From: Sphingomonas sp. Y38-1Y
GTDB taxonomy: Bacteria > Pseudomonadota > Alphaproteobacteria > Sphingomonadales > Sphingomonadaceae
DNA: 64,000 nt
Assembly (NCBI RefSeq): GCF_032391395.1
Contig: NZ_CP135916.1
Location: 3,503,001 to 3,567,000, forward strand
Reading direction: 5' to 3'
Of the stretch, positions 1-9,152 are shown piece after piece (within the stretch, counting starts at the first letter, position 1; every line of letters starts with the position of its first letter). The position numbers and the translations under genes were made by a program. The notes beneath the pieces are model-generated. The model saw only the letters and a list, made by a program, of their open reading frames with translations. It did not search any database and was not told where the DNA came from.

Positions 1-1166
1 CCGTCGGCATCGCCGAGCCGGTGGGCTGGGCGGAGGGCGCGAAGCCGGTACCCGGCGCGGGTCTTGCCGTGGATGCGTTCGCGACGGGCCTCGACCATCC
101 GCGCTGGATGTACCTGCTCCCCAATGGTGACGTGCTGGTGGCCGAGACCGCCGGCCCGAAGCGTGAGGGCGGCGGTATCGTCAAGACGGTGCAGGGCTGG
201 CTGATGGGCCGTGCCGGCGCCACGGTTCCCTCCGCCAACCGCATCACGCTGCTGCGCGATGCCGATGGCGACGGGCGCGCGGAAACGCGGACGGTGCTGG
301 TCGGCGGGCTCAACTCGCCGTTCGGCATGGCGCTGGTCGGCGAGTGGCTCTACGTCGCCAACACCGATTCGCTGGTGCGCTTTCCCTTCCGCCCCGGCCA
401 GACGCGGATCGACGCCAAGCCCGAGAAGATCGTCGACCTGCCGCCCGGCAGTCACTGGACGCGCAACATCATTCCCAATCCGAACGGGTCGAGCCTGTTC
501 GTGGCGGTCGGATCGGACTCGAACATCGCCGACAACGGGATCGAGCGCGAGAAGAACCGCGCCAACATCCTCGAGGTCTTCCCCGAGCAGAAGCGCTTCC
601 GCATCTATGCAGCGGGCCTGCGCAATCCCGTCGGCATGGCGATCAACCCCGTCGACAAGACGCTGTGGACCGTCGTCAACGAGCGCGACATGATCGGCTC
701 CGACGTGCCGCCCGATTACCTGACGCGCGTCGAGTTCGGCGGCTTCTATGGCTGGCCGTGGAATTACTGGGGCGGCTACACCGACGAGCGCGTGCAGCCG
801 CAGCGGCTGGACCTGCGCGAATATACTCGCCGCCCCGACTATGCGCTGGGGCCGCACACCGCCTCGCTCGGCCTTGCGTTCAGCGACGGCGTGCGGCTCG
901 GCGGGCGCTATGCCTCGGGCGCGTTCATCGGCCAGCACGGGTCGTGGAACCGCGAGCCGCCCGCCGGCTACAAGGTGCTGTTCGTGCCGTTCGCCGGCAA
1001 CGGGTTCCCCACCGGCGCGCTCCCCATCGAGGTGCTCGGCGGCTTCCTCGACGGCGAAGGCCGCGCACAGGGCCGGCCGGTCGGCGTGATCGGCGACCGC
1101 ACGGGCGCGCTGCTGGTGGCGGACGATGTCGGCAACGTGATCTGGCGCGTGCGCCCGGCGAGCTAA
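1..1166 (+). CDS. Sorbosone/glucose dehydrogenase-like beta-propeller protein, 5' end outside window
   Basis: The reading frame is open from the first bases of the window, so the N-terminus (normally with a signal peptide) lies upstream; the GTG at 21 is only the first internal start codon. About 385 residues are visible. The sequence reads as the PQQ-type sorbosone dehydrogenase family, a periplasmic six-bladed propeller: GLDHPRWMYLLPNGDVLVAE near the visible start, GSHWTRNI, GLRNPVGMAINP, ERDMIGSDVPPDYLTRVEFG, YGWPWNYWGG and IGQHGSWNREPPAGYKVLF. Members oxidise sugars or related alcohols and pass electrons to the respiratory chain. The substrate cannot be told from sequence, and many members are annotated without proof of activity. 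A REP pair and the helicase gene follow on the same strand. Confidence 0.85.
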   Translation, partial: VGIAEPVGWAEGAKPVPGAGLAVDAFATGLDHPRWMYLLPNGDVLVAETAGPKREGGGIVKTVQGWLMGRAGATVPSANRITLLRDADGDGRAETRTVLVGGLNSPFGMALVGEWLYVANTDSLVRFPFRPGQTRIDAKPEKIVDLPPGSHWTRNIIPNPNGSSLFVAVGSDSNIADNGIEREKNRANILEVFPEQKRFRIYAAGLRNPVGMAINPVDKTLWTVVNERDMIGSDVPPDYLTRVEFGGFYGWPWNYWGGYTDERVQPQRLDLREYTRRPDYALGPHTASLGLAFSDGVRLGGRYASGAFIGQHGSWNREPPAGYKVLFVPFAGNGFPTGALPIEVLGGFLDGEGRAQGRPVGVIGDRTGALLVADDVGNVIWRVRPAS

Positions 1167-1169
1167 GCA

Positions 1170-1255
1170 CGTCATCCCGGACTTGATCCGGGATCCCGCT
1201 TCTTCCTTCTGGTGGCCGGAAAGCAGCGGGACCCCGGATCAAGTCCGAGGTGACG
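1170..1255. repeat. REP-type inverted repeat, family A
   Basis: Left arm GTCATCCCGGACTTGATCC at 1171 is mirrored by GGATCAAGTCCGAGGTGAC ending at 1254, with about 22 bases between the arms. It lies just after a stop codon. A related copy, with a different right half, is at 4961–5045. Confidence 0.8.
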
Positions 1256-1274
1256 TCGCGTTTTCGCTCGTCGA

Positions 1275-1350
1275 CACGTGCTTCGACAAGCTCAGCACGA
1301 ACGGTTTCCCCAACCCATTCCGTTCGTCCTGAGCCTGTCGAAGGACGTGC
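1275..1350. repeat. REP-type inverted pair, family B
   Basis: CACGTGCTTCGACAAGCTC at 1275 is followed by GAGCCTGTCGAAGGACGTG ending at 1349, two copies of one element in opposite orientation. Other copies are at 5074–5156, 16916–16984, 20510–20579 and 46393–46474. Confidence 0.85.
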
Positions 1351-1404
1351 CCCGCACGCCCCACGCCCGTTGCCATTCCGTTCTCCATCGCCGATATCGC
1401 ACCG

Positions 1405-4101
1405 GTGCGTCCCTACCCCGCCCTCCACGCCAGCCATGCCGGCATCTGGATTGCCGACATGGCCGGCGCGCGGGCGGTTGGGCGCGGCGAGGCGATCAGG
1501 TTCGCCGCCGAAACCCCCGCGCTCGTCCTCAACGCCCCGCTGATCGGCCAGCGGCTGGGGCATCCGGAGCTATCCGGCCTCGACCTGCTCGAGCTCTACG
1601 CCTTCCTTTTCCCCGCGCGCTTCATCGTACCGACGCCCGCGGGGCTCGCGCGCGCCGTCGACCTCGACCCACCGGCGGACGATGCCGAGGTCGCGCCGCT
1701 GCTGATCGCCGCAACCCAGCGCCTTCTCGACATCGCCGGCGGCGATTGGCCGGAACGCGAAGGCGCATGGCACGCGCTCCAGTCGCTCGCCCGCGCGCGC
1801 TGGCCCTGGGCGCCGCTCCTCGCCGACCGTATCGCGCGGCCGGCGGTGCCCGAACGCTGGCTGTTCTCGAAACTGCCCGAGTGGGAGGAGGCCGCCCCCC
1901 GCCCTGCCCCGCGGACGATCACGCTGGACGAGGATGTCGTGCTCGGCCGGCTCCATTCGCTGACCGGCACCGGCGCCGAGCAGCGCACCGGCCAGCGCCG
2001 CTTCGCCGTCGCCGCCGCCCACGCCTTCGGCCCGCGCACGGTGCGGGAAGCGCCCAACCTCGTGCTGGCGGAGGCGGGCACCGGCATCGGCAAGACGCTC
2101 GGTTATCTCGCCCCCGCTTCGCTCTGGGCCGAGCGGGCGGGCGGTCCCGTGTGGATCTCGACCTTTACCAAGGCGCTGCAACGGCAATTGTCGGCGGAGG
2201 GCGCGCGCCTCATCCCCGATGCGGCCGAGCGCCGCCGCCGTATCGTCACCCGCAAGGGGCGCGAGAACTACGTCTGCCTGCTCAACCTGGAGGATGCGCT
2301 GCAGGGCGGGTTCGCCGGCCGCGCGGCGATCCTGGCGCAGCTGGTCGCGCGCTGGGCGGCCTATACCGCCGATGGCGACATGGTCGGCGGCGACCTGCCC
2401 GGCTGGTTGCCGACTCTGTTCCGCCGCAACGGATCGACCGCGCTGACCGACCGGCGCGGCGAGTGCGTCTATGCCGGCTGCCCGCATTATCGGAAATGCT
2501 TCATCGAACGCGCGGCGCGGGCGAGTGCGGAGGCCGACCTCGTCATCGCCAACCATGCGCTCGTCATGGTCAACGCCGCACGCGGGCGAGAGGCAGCGGC
2601 ACGGCCGACGCGGCTGGTGTTCGACGAGGGGCATCATCTGTTCGAGGCGGCCGATTCGATGTTCGGCGCGGCGCTGACCGGCGCCGAGACGATCGAGCTC
2701 AGGCGCTGGATCACCGGACCCGAAGCGGGCGGCCGCGGACGCCGCCGGGGCCTGGCCGCGCGCCTATCCGACGTCGCCAGCTATGACGAAGCCGGTGGCC
2801 GCGCGATCGCCGAGATGATCGAGGGCGCGCGGATGCTGCCGAGCGAAGGCTGGATCGCCCGCGTCGCGCAGGGCGAGCCGTTCGGCGCGATCGAGGCGCT
2901 GCTCGGTGCCGTCCGCGGCCTCGTCTACGCCCGCGACGAGGGCGCGGCCGAGGGCGGCTATGGGCTTGAGACCGAACTCGCCGAACCGTCGCCCGCTTTG
3001 GTGGAGGCGGCGGGCGCGGCGGCGGCGGCGCTGGATGCGCTGGTGCGGCCGATGGTGGCGCTGGGGCATCGGCTGGAGGCGGTGCTGGACGACGGCCCCG
3101 ACTGGCTCGACGGTCCCGCCCGCGCGCGGATCGAGGGGGCGATCGCCTCGCTCGGCTGGCGGCGCGACATGGTCGGGGCGTGGAGCGCGCTGGTTCAGCG
3201 CGTCGGCGGGCCGGCCGACCCCGACTATGTCGACTGGCTCGCGGTCGACCGCGTCGAGGGGCGCGAATGGGACATGGGCCTCCACCGCCGCTGGCTCGAC
3301 CCGACCCGTCCGTTCGCCGAAACGGTGCTCAAGCCCGCGCATGGCGTGCTCGTCACCTCCGCGACGCTGCGCGCCGGGGGCGACTGGGACGTCGCGGAGG
3401 CGCGGTCGGGGGCGCAGCATCTGGCGCTCGGCCCGCAGCGGTTCGAGGCGGCGAGCCCGTTCGACTATGCGGCGAACGCGCGCGTGCTGCTCGTCACCGA
3501 CGTCAAGCGCGGCGACGTGCCGGCGCTCGCCAACGCTTATGCGCGGCTGATCGTCGCGTCCGGCGGCGGCGTGCTCGGCCTCTTTACCGCGATCCGGCGG
3601 CTGCGCGGCGTCCACGCGCGCATCGCCGACCGCCTCGCGCGAGAAGGCCTTCCACTATTGGCCCAGCATGTCGATCCGATCGATACGGGAACGCTGGTCG
3701 ACATCTTTCGCGACGATGCGCGCGCGTCGCTGATCGGCACCGATGCGCTGCGCGACGGCGTGGACGTGCCCGGCCGCTCGCTGCGGCTGGTGGTGATGGA
3801 GGGTGTGCCCTGGCCCAAGCCTTCGGTCCTTCACGCCGCACGCAAACTCGCGATGGGTGGCAAGGCGTATGACGACCGTATCGTCCGCGCCCGCCTCGCC
3901 CAGGCGTTCGGGCGGCTGATCCGACGTGCCGACGATCGCGGCGCGTTCATCCTCCTTTCCTCCGCCTGCCCGACGCGGCTGCTCGATGCGTTTCCGCCGG
4001 GAACGCAAGTCGATCGCGTGACGCTCGACGAAGCGTGCGGGATCGCACGGGCGCTGGCCAATCCGCTCTCACTCGGGCAAGAGGGCGCGATCGAGGCCTG
4101 A
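1405..4101 (+). CDS. DinG/XPD-like ATP-dependent DNA helicase with Fe-S cluster
   Basis: 898 residues from a GTG start; ATG at 1459 would be an alternative, but the PYPALHASHAGIW stretch before it looks like genuine N-terminal sequence. Superfamily 2 helicase of the XPD/DinG type. Walker A AGTGIGKT lies near residues 225–231, motif II DEGH near 406–409, and a C-terminal motor domain contains GTDALRDGVDVPG and QAFGRLIRRADDRG. Between Walker A and DEGH are four cysteines, one in NYVCLL and three in GECVYAGCPHYRKCF, the layout that holds the 4Fe-4S cluster of XPD-type helicases. Members unwind DNA 5'→3' in repair or replication. The SixA-like gene follows 13 bases later, suggesting cotranscription. 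Confidence 0.9.
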   Translation: MRPYPALHASHAGIWIADMAGARAVGRGEAIRFAAETPALVLNAPLIGQRLGHPELSGLDLLELYAFLFPARFIVPTPAGLARAVDLDPPADDAEVAPLLIAATQRLLDIAGGDWPEREGAWHALQSLARARWPWAPLLADRIARPAVPERWLFSKLPEWEEAAPRPAPRTITLDEDVVLGRLHSLTGTGAEQRTGQRRFAVAAAHAFGPRTVREAPNLVLAEAGTGIGKTLGYLAPASLWAERAGGPVWISTFTKALQRQLSAEGARLIPDAAERRRRIVTRKGRENYVCLLNLEDALQGGFAGRAAILAQLVARWAAYTADGDMVGGDLPGWLPTLFRRNGSTALTDRRGECVYAGCPHYRKCFIERAARASAEADLVIANHALVMVNAARGREAAARPTRLVFDEGHHLFEAADSMFGAALTGAETIELRRWITGPEAGGRGRRRGLAARLSDVASYDEAGGRAIAEMIEGARMLPSEGWIARVAQGEPFGAIEALLGAVRGLVYARDEGAAEGGYGLETELAEPSPALVEAAGAAAAALDALVRPMVALGHRLEAVLDDGPDWLDGPARARIEGAIASLGWRRDMVGAWSALVQRVGGPADPDYVDWLAVDRVEGREWDMGLHRRWLDPTRPFAETVLKPAHGVLVTSATLRAGGDWDVAEARSGAQHLALGPQRFEAASPFDYAANARVLLVTDVKRGDVPALANAYARLIVASGGGVLGLFTAIRRLRGVHARIADRLAREGLPLLAQHVDPIDTGTLVDIFRDDARASLIGTDALRDGVDVPGRSLRLVVMEGVPWPKPSVLHAARKLAMGGKAYDDRIVRARLAQAFGRLIRRADDRGAFILLSSACPTRLLDAFPPGTQVDRVTLDEACGIARALANPLSLGQEGAIEA

Positions 4102-4114
4102 ACCGGGGAGCCCC

Positions 4115-4645
4115 ATGCCCAGCCTGACGCTGCTGCGCCACGCCAAGTCGAGCTGGGACGATGCCGTCGCACGCGATTTCGACCGACCGCTCAACACGCG
4201 CGGACGCCGTGCCGCGGTGGTGGTCGGCACCTGGATGCGGCGCGAGGGGCTCGCCTTCGACCACATCGCCGCCTCGCCCGCGGTCCGCGTCATCGAGACG
4301 CTGGACGGGGTCAGCGAAGGCTATGGCACGCCGATCGAGCCCGAATGGGACAAGCGCATCTATCTCGCCTCCGCGGCGACGCTCCTCGACCTGGTGCGGG
4401 AGTTTCCGGCGGACGCCGACGCCGCGCTGATGGTCGGGCACAATCCGGGGCTGGAAGAACTCGTCCTCACGCTCGTCCCCGATGCAGAGGGGCTGCGAAG
4501 CGAAGTCGAGGTCAAATACCCGACCGCCGCAGTCGCGGTGTTGAGCTGGCCCGGCGGCTGGGCCGATGCCGGCGCAGGCAGGGCGACGCTCGACCGCTTC
4601 GTCCGCCCCCGCGACTTGGCCGAGGGGCTCGGTCCCGACGACTGA
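4115..4645 (+). CDS. SixA-like histidine phosphatase
   Basis: 176 residues. Histidine phosphatase (phosphoglycerate-mutase fold) family: LLRHAKSSWDD at the N-terminus carries the catalytic RHA histidine, ASPAVRVIET follows near residue 53, and GHNPGLEEL near 109 holds the second histidine. The RHAKSSW signature and short length match SixA, which dephosphorylates phosphohistidines on signalling or phosphotransfer proteins. The target here is unknown. The stop overlaps the next start (TGATG), so the two genes are probably translated together. Confidence 0.85.
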   Translation: MPSLTLLRHAKSSWDDAVARDFDRPLNTRGRRAAVVVGTWMRREGLAFDHIAASPAVRVIETLDGVSEGYGTPIEPEWDKRIYLASAATLLDLVREFPADADAALMVGHNPGLEELVLTLVPDAEGLRSEVEVKYPTAAVAVLSWPGGWADAGAGRATLDRFVRPRDLAEGLGPDD

Positions 4646-4950
4646 TGGCCGGCGACTTCCCCGAGGGCACCGTGCACGTGGCGCCCGCCGATCTCCGGTC
4701 GGCGATCGAGGGAGATGCGGCGCTCTGGTCGCGCTGGTCGGCCCTGACGCCGCTCGGCCGCAACGAGTTCATCTGCTGGGTCGAGGACGCGAAGCAAGCC
4801 ACCACCCGCGAACGCCGCATCCGGCGCACGGGCGAGGAACTACTGGAGGGCAAGAAGCGCCCCTGCTGCTGGGCGGGCTGCATCCACCGGACCGACAAGG
4901 CGCCAGGACGCTGGCAACAGGCCGTGCTGGTCGAGGGTAAGCGGCGCTAG
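4645..4950 (+). CDS. YdeI/OmpD-associated-like small protein
   Basis: 101 residues from ATG 4645, which overlaps the TGA of the preceding gene by one base. The conserved stretch TPLGRNEFICWVEDAK, then TRERRIRRTGEEL and GKKRPCCWAGC, is typical of the YdeI/OmpD-associated (bacteriocin-protection-like) family. The biochemical role of the family is poorly defined. The Arg/Cys-rich central part may bind nucleic acid or metal, but that is only inference. A longer reading frame starting at 4345 overlaps the phosphatase and is not used here. Confidence 0.75.
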   Translation: MAGDFPEGTVHVAPADLRSAIEGDAALWSRWSALTPLGRNEFICWVEDAKQATTRERRIRRTGEELLEGKKRPCCWAGCIHRTDKAPGRWQQAVLVEGKRR

Positions 4951-4960
4951 ATCGATTTCT

Positions 4961-5045
4961 ACGTCACCCCGGACTTGATCCGGGGTCCCGCTTACTTGCG
5001 CTGCTGAAAAAAGAAGCGAAATTCCGGCTCGAGGCCGGAATGACG
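4961..5045. repeat. REP-type inverted repeat, family A variant
   Basis: CGTCACCCCGGACTTGATCC at 4961 begins like the copy at 1170, but the right half carries the self-complementary ATTCCGGCTCGAGGCCGGAAT (5020–5040). It lies between convergent genes. Confidence 0.75.
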
Positions 5046-5073
5046 ACAAGGTGGGCGAAACCACCTGTAACAA

Positions 5074-5156
5074 CCGTTCGTCCTAAGCTTGTCGAAGGAC
5101 GTGTCACACGCGCTATGTTCGCGGCGGGTGCTTCGACAAGCTCAACACGAACGGTT
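5074..5156. repeat. REP-type inverted pair, family B
   Basis: CCGTTCGTCCTAAGCTTGTC at 5074 is mirrored by GCTTCGACAAGCTCAACACG near 5130–5149. It sits just downstream of the cytochrome c stop codon (minus strand). Confidence 0.8.
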
Positions 5157-5174
5157 CGATGGAAGGCGCCCGCC

Positions 5175-5876
5175 TTACTTCTTAAGCTCCGCGCCCTTCT
5201 CGGCCGCGGCCGGATCGACCGACGGCGCGCCCGATGCGGGCGTCGCGCGATCTTCCATGTCGGCGGTCGGCGACCCCTCGGTCACGTTCGCCTCGGCCTG
5301 AGTCTCGTTGCCCGCGGCGGCGGCGTCCGCACCGGCCTCGGCACCCGGCGCCGGGGCGGCCGGCAGCGGCAGGTTCGAGCCCTGCGAGTTCAGATACGCG
5401 ATGACGTTGGCGCGCTCCTGCGGGTTCGACAGGCCGGCGAAGCTCATCTTGGTGCCCGGCGCGTACTTGCGCGGGCTGGTGAGCCACTTGTTCATCGCCT
5501 CGAAGTCCCAGTTGCCCGGGACGCCCTTCAGCGCGTCGGAATAGGCGAATCCCGCCTGGTGCCCATGGACCTTGCCCAGCACGCCCCACAGGTTCGGGCC
5601 GATACCGGCCGCGCCGCCCTGGTTGATCGTGTGGCAGGAGGCGCACTTCTTGAACACCTCGGCGCCCGCCGCGGCGTCGGCGCTGGCGAGCAGGGTCGCG
5701 ATCGGCACCTCGGCCTCGCCGCCGCCTGCGCCCTCTTCCACGACGCCCTCGATCGGGTAGCCCATCTTCTCGGGCCGCTCGTCGTGGAACACCATGCCGC
5801 TGGCGATGGTAAGCCCCAGCGCTGAGACGCATCCCGCCAGAACCCAGCCCGCGATCGTGTTGGTCCGATTGTCCAT
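5175..5876 (-). CDS. Membrane-anchored class I cytochrome c
   Basis: 233 residues. One hydrophobic segment at about residues 9–28 serves as an uncleaved anchor, followed by a periplasmic class I cytochrome domain: heme motif CASCH at 78–82, GIGPNLWGV, and GTKMSF with the likely axial methionine at 144. This is the CycM/cytochrome c-552 layout, in which an anchored cytochrome shuttles electrons from the bc1 complex to the aa3 oxidase encoded at 32–39 kb. After the heme domain comes an unusual Ala/Glu-rich, acidic tail of about 65 residues. It is divergent from pheA with 112 bases between them, which must hold both promoters. Confidence 0.9.
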   Translation of the reverse strand: MDNRTNTIAGWVLAGCVSALGLTIASGMVFHDERPEKMGYPIEGVVEEGAGGGEAEVPIATLLASADAAAGAEVFKKCASCHTINQGGAAGIGPNLWGVLGKVHGHQAGFAYSDALKGVPGNWDFEAMNKWLTSPRKYAPGTKMSFAGLSNPQERANVIAYLNSQGSNLPLPAAPAPGAEAGADAAAAGNETQAEANVTEGSPTADMEDRATPASGAPSVDPAAAEKGAELKK

Positions 5877-5988
5877 TGCGCTGTCGATTGCCCGAAAAGA
5901 TGGAAATTCGGCCTTCCCTTAGAGACGGTTTCCGGGCGCGGCAAGCCGCGGTTGCGCCGCGGCGAACCGACGGCTAGGCGCGGCGCCG

Positions 5989-6879
5989 ATGCAACAGTTC
6001 GCCGCGCCCGCCCGCCCGCTGGTGGAGGCCATGACCGCCGCCGCCGCCGCCGCTCCAGAGCGCGCCGTCGCGTTTCAGGGCGCGCCGGGCGCCAACAGCC
6101 ATGTCGCGCTGGCTCAGGCGTTCCCGGATGCACTCCCCCTTCCCTGCTTCGATTTTGCCGATGCGATCGACGCGGTGCGAGAGGGGCGGGCCGATTGCGC
6201 GATCATCCCGATCGAGAATTCGCTCCACGGCCGCGTCGCCGACATCCACTTTCTGCTCCCCGAATCGGGGCTGGTCATCACCGGCGAGCATTTCCTCCCC
6301 ATCCGCCACGCGCTGCTCGGCACCGGCACGCGCGACGATGTGGTCGAGGCGGTGAGCCATCCGCAGGCGCTGGGCCAGTGCCGCCACTGGCTGCGCGCGC
6401 ACGGCATCCAGCCGGTCAACTATCCCGACACCGCCGGCGCCGCGGCGCTGGTGGCGGAGCGCGGCGATCCGAAGGTGGCGGCGCTCGCCCCTGCGGGCGC
6501 CGCGCCGCTCTATGGCCTGTCGGTGCTTGCCGACGACATCGCCGACGGTGAGCACAACGTCACCCGCTTCGTCGTCCTCGCACGCGGATCGCGCCCGCTG
6601 CTCGGCGACGGGCCGTTCATGACGACGCTGATCTTTGCGGTGAAGAACGTGCCCGCCGCGCTCTACAAGGCGCTGGGCGGGTTCGCGACCAACGGCGTCA
6701 ACATGACCAAGCTGGAAAGCTATCAGCGCGGCGCTAGCTTCGCGGCGACCGAATTCTACGCCGACATCACCGGCCGCCCCGGTGACGCGAACGTCGACCG
6801 CGCGCTGGCCGAGCTCGGCTTCCACACCGCCTGGGTCCGCGTGCTCGGAAGCTACGCCCAGGGGCGGGACAGAGGTTAG
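5989..6879 (+). CDS. pheA: Prephenate dehydratase
   Basis: 296 residues. Converts prephenate to phenylpyruvate in phenylalanine synthesis. The dehydratase domain occupies about residues 25–200: AFQGAPGANSHVA, PIENSLHGRV, SHPQALGQC and the catalytic VTRF at 191–194. An ACT domain follows (about 212–290) with NVPAALYKALGGFATNGVNM and KLESYQRG, the likely phenylalanine feedback site. There is no chorismate mutase domain, so this is a monofunctional enzyme of usual length. The gene ends in a REP shared with convergent nudC. Confidence 0.95.
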   Translation: MQQFAAPARPLVEAMTAAAAAAPERAVAFQGAPGANSHVALAQAFPDALPLPCFDFADAIDAVREGRADCAIIPIENSLHGRVADIHFLLPESGLVITGEHFLPIRHALLGTGTRDDVVEAVSHPQALGQCRHWLRAHGIQPVNYPDTAGAAALVAERGDPKVAALAPAGAAPLYGLSVLADDIADGEHNVTRFVVLARGSRPLLGDGPFMTTLIFAVKNVPAALYKALGGFATNGVNMTKLESYQRGASFAATEFYADITGRPGDANVDRALAELGFHTAWVRVLGSYAQGRDRG

Positions 6880-6880
6880 C

Positions 6881-6989
6881 CTTGTGCCCCGGCGAAGGCC
6901 GGGGCCCAGTTGGGAAGGCTTGAGTGACGAAGCGCTGCCGATCGCCAGCGTCCCCCAACTGGGCCCCGGCCTCCGCCGGGGCACAAGCT
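6881..6989. repeat. REP-type inverted pair, family C
   Basis: CTTGTGCCCCGGCGAAGGCC at 6881 is mirrored by GGCCTCCGCCGGGGCACAAG ending at 6989. It fills the whole space between convergent pheA and nudC and could form a bidirectional hairpin. Copies are at 49603–49703 and 61085–61193. Confidence 0.85.
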
Positions 6990-6990
6990 C

Positions 6991-7851
6991 CTAAACCTGG
7001 CTCATCCACCAGTTGAGCAACGTGTACGCGATCGCATGCGGTGGCGGCGCCAGGAAGCGGGCGTTCGGATCACCGGACATCGCCGCGACCACATCGTCGC
7101 GGGTCGCCCAGAAACAGTCCTCCAGCTCGCTCGTGTCCACCGTCAGCACGTCGTCCGCCGCGGTGCCGATGCATGCGATCATCAGCTGCGATGGGAACGG
7201 CCAGGGCTGGCTCGCGACATAGCGGACGTCGCCGACGCGTATCCCCGCTTCCTCCCAGATCTCGCGCGCGACCGCTTCCTCGATCGATTCGCCGGGCTCG
7301 ACGAAGCCCGCCAGCGCCGAATAGCGCCCAGGCGGCCAGCCGAGCCCGCGGCCGAGCAGCACCCGGCCCCCATGCTCGGCCAGCATGATAACGACGGGGT
7401 CGGTGCGCGGGAAATGTTGCGCGGCGCAACTCACGCAGTGGCGCGCCCAGCCCCCCTTCTCGACGACCGTCTCGCCCCCGCACCGCGGACAGAAACGATG
7501 CCGCGAATGCCAGTCGACCAGGCTGCGCGCCGCGGCATAGAGCGCCATCTCCTCGCGCGGGAGCGTGGCGAGCAGCGCGTAGAGCGCCGGCCCCCGCGCC
7601 GCGCCTTCGGTCGGCGTCTCGAGCAACGCGGCGAACCGCGGCGCGCCCGCCTCGACCCCCAGCAGCACGAGCTCGCCCGCGTCCGGACCAATCGCGCGCC
7701 AGACCAGCCGCCCATCCTCGACAACGGGATCGAGCCCCGCCATCGCCAGCACCCGCGCCGCCGGATCGGCGCGCGCGGCGGCCAGCCGCTCGGGATCGGC
7801 GCGAAGATGGTCGGCGCGATCGATCGTCGCGCCGGTAAAGCCGGGGCTCAC
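6991..7851 (-). CDS. nudC: NADH pyrophosphatase / Nudix hydrolase NudC
   Basis: 286 residues from a GTG start that overlaps the TGA of the upstream hydrolase (GTGA). NudC hydrolyses NAD(H) pyrophosphate bonds and can remove NAD caps from RNA. Seen here: a zinc ribbon with Cys 121, 124, 139 and 142, a Nudix box at 172–194 (starts GFVEPGES, ends EEAGI), and the NudC-specific SQPWPFP at 204–210. Length and domain order are normal for the family. Confidence 0.95.
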   Translation of the reverse strand: MSPGFTGATIDRADHLRADPERLAAARADPAARVLAMAGLDPVVEDGRLVWRAIGPDAGELVLLGVEAGAPRFAALLETPTEGAARGPALYALLATLPREEMALYAAARSLVDWHSRHRFCPRCGGETVVEKGGWARHCVSCAAQHFPRTDPVVIMLAEHGGRVLLGRGLGWPPGRYSALAGFVEPGESIEEAVAREIWEEAGIRVGDVRYVASQPWPFPSQLMIACIGTAADDVLTVDTSELEDCFWATRDDVVAAMSGDPNARFLAPPPHAIAYTLLNWWMSQV

Positions 7852-9152
7852 CGCTTCAGGTCAGAGTAAAGCGCCTTGATGATGTCGCTGCGAAGCGGCC
7901 ATTTCTCCGCGGGGAAGTAATTGACCATCCCCGCCGCGCGCACGCGCTTCTTGGGGTCGACGAACGCGATCGTCCCGGCAGCGCCGCCCCAGCCATAGGT
8001 GCCCGCGCCCGGCCCGCCCGGCACGTCCTGAAGCAGCACCGACCCGCCCGCGCCAAAGCCCGTGTTCGGCCCCGCGCTGCCGCCTGTCGCCGCATCGATC
8101 CGGGTATAGCTGACCCCCGTCGGCAACAGGTTCGACATGGCCAGCCGCGCCGTCTCCGGCTTCAGGATGCGGACGCCGCCCGCGGTGCCGTAATGCTGGA
8201 GCATGTCGAGGAAGCGGTCATAGTCGCGCACCGACATGACAAGCCCCGCGCCGCCATAGGGAAAGCTCGGCGCGTCGAGGAACACCGACGTCGCACCGGG
8301 ATCGAGCGGGACCAGATTGTCGCCGACCCACGCATTGTTGTCGGCCAGCCGCGCCGCCGCGCTCGCCGGCACCTGCCAATAGCTCGACTTCATGCCGAGC
8401 GGATCGAAGATGCGCGTCTGGACGAAGCGCTCGAACGGCATCTTCGCCGCCGCCTCGACCACCGCGGCCATCACGTCCAGGCCGATCGAATAACTCCACT
8501 TGGTCCCCGGATCGGCGATCAGCGGCAGCGTCGCGGTGCGCTCCGCGAATTCCTTGAGCGACTTGGGCCGCACCGCCTTGCCCTGCGCCTCGGTCTGGCG
8601 ATTGAGCGCGGCGGGGACGATGCCCAGCCGCTCATATTCCTTGAGCAGCGGCCCCTTGGTGATGATGTTGTAGCCGAGCCCCGCGGTATGCGTGAGGAGA
8701 TGCCGCACCGTGATCTCGCGCGCGGCGGGGCGGCTGGCGAGGCTGTTGTCGGGATCGGTCAGCACCTTCATCGACTTGTAGGCCGGGAAGAAGTCGCTGA
8801 TCGGCTGGTCGAGCTTGAGCTTGCCTTCCTCGACCAGGATCATCGCGGCGATACCGGTGATCGGCTTGGTCATCGAATAGACGCGCCACAGCGTGTCGGG
8901 CGTCGCAGCCGCGGCATTGGCGCCGGTGCCGATGCGTCCCTTGGCGAGCAGCAGCGGGGCTGCGTCGTCATGACCGACGGCGACGGCGATGCCCGGCGTG
9001 CGCTTCTCAGCCACATAGGTGTCGACCAGCGCCCGAACCGACGGAAGCTGCGTGGCGGCGGGCTGCGGCGCAGACTGGCGCACCGCCTGCGCCAGCGCGG
9101 GGGCGGGCAGCAGCGCCGCCGTCATCATCGCCGTGCCGATCATCCACCGCAT
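7848..9152 (-). CDS. Serine hydrolase of the beta-lactamase (class C-like) family
   Basis: 434 residues from ATG 9152 (MRWMIGTAMM), with a signal peptide ending near ALAQA. The beta-lactamase/transpeptidase fold is indicated by SMTK (nucleophile Ser and Lys) within WRVYSMTKPITG, a Tyr in WSYSIGLDV, and a GWGG-type third motif in YGWGGAAGT near the C-terminus. Such periplasmic proteins are usually esterases or D-alanyl peptidases rather than antibiotic-degrading enzymes; the substrate is not predictable. The start overlaps the end of mutY by 13 bases and the stop overlaps nudC, so the three genes form one transcription unit. The frame stays open upstream inside mutY, but the signal peptide fixes this start. 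Confidence 0.85.
   Translation of the reverse strand: MRWMIGTAMMTAALLPAPALAQAVRQSAPQPAATQLPSVRALVDTYVAEKRTPGIAVAVGHDDAAPLLLAKGRIGTGANAAAATPDTLWRVYSMTKPITGIAAMILVEEGKLKLDQPISDFFPAYKSMKVLTDPDNSLASRPAAREITVRHLLTHTAGLGYNIITKGPLLKEYERLGIVPAALNRQTEAQGKAVRPKSLKEFAERTATLPLIADPGTKWSYSIGLDVMAAVVEAAAKMPFERFVQTRIFDPLGMKSSYWQVPASAAARLADNNAWVGDNLVPLDPGATSVFLDAPSFPYGGAGLVMSVRDYDRFLDMLQHYGTAGGVRILKPETARLAMSNLLPTGVSYTRIDAATGGSAGPNTGFGAGGSVLLQDVPGGPGAGTYGWGGAAGTIAFVDPKKRVRAAGMVNYFPAEKWPLRSDIIKALYSDLKR

Noticed and set aside
7848..9152. Serine hydrolase as an antibiotic-resistance beta-lactamase
   Set aside because: The fold and SxxK match, but the second motif is not a typical Y-x-N and the context is housekeeping; an esterase or peptidase role is more likely.
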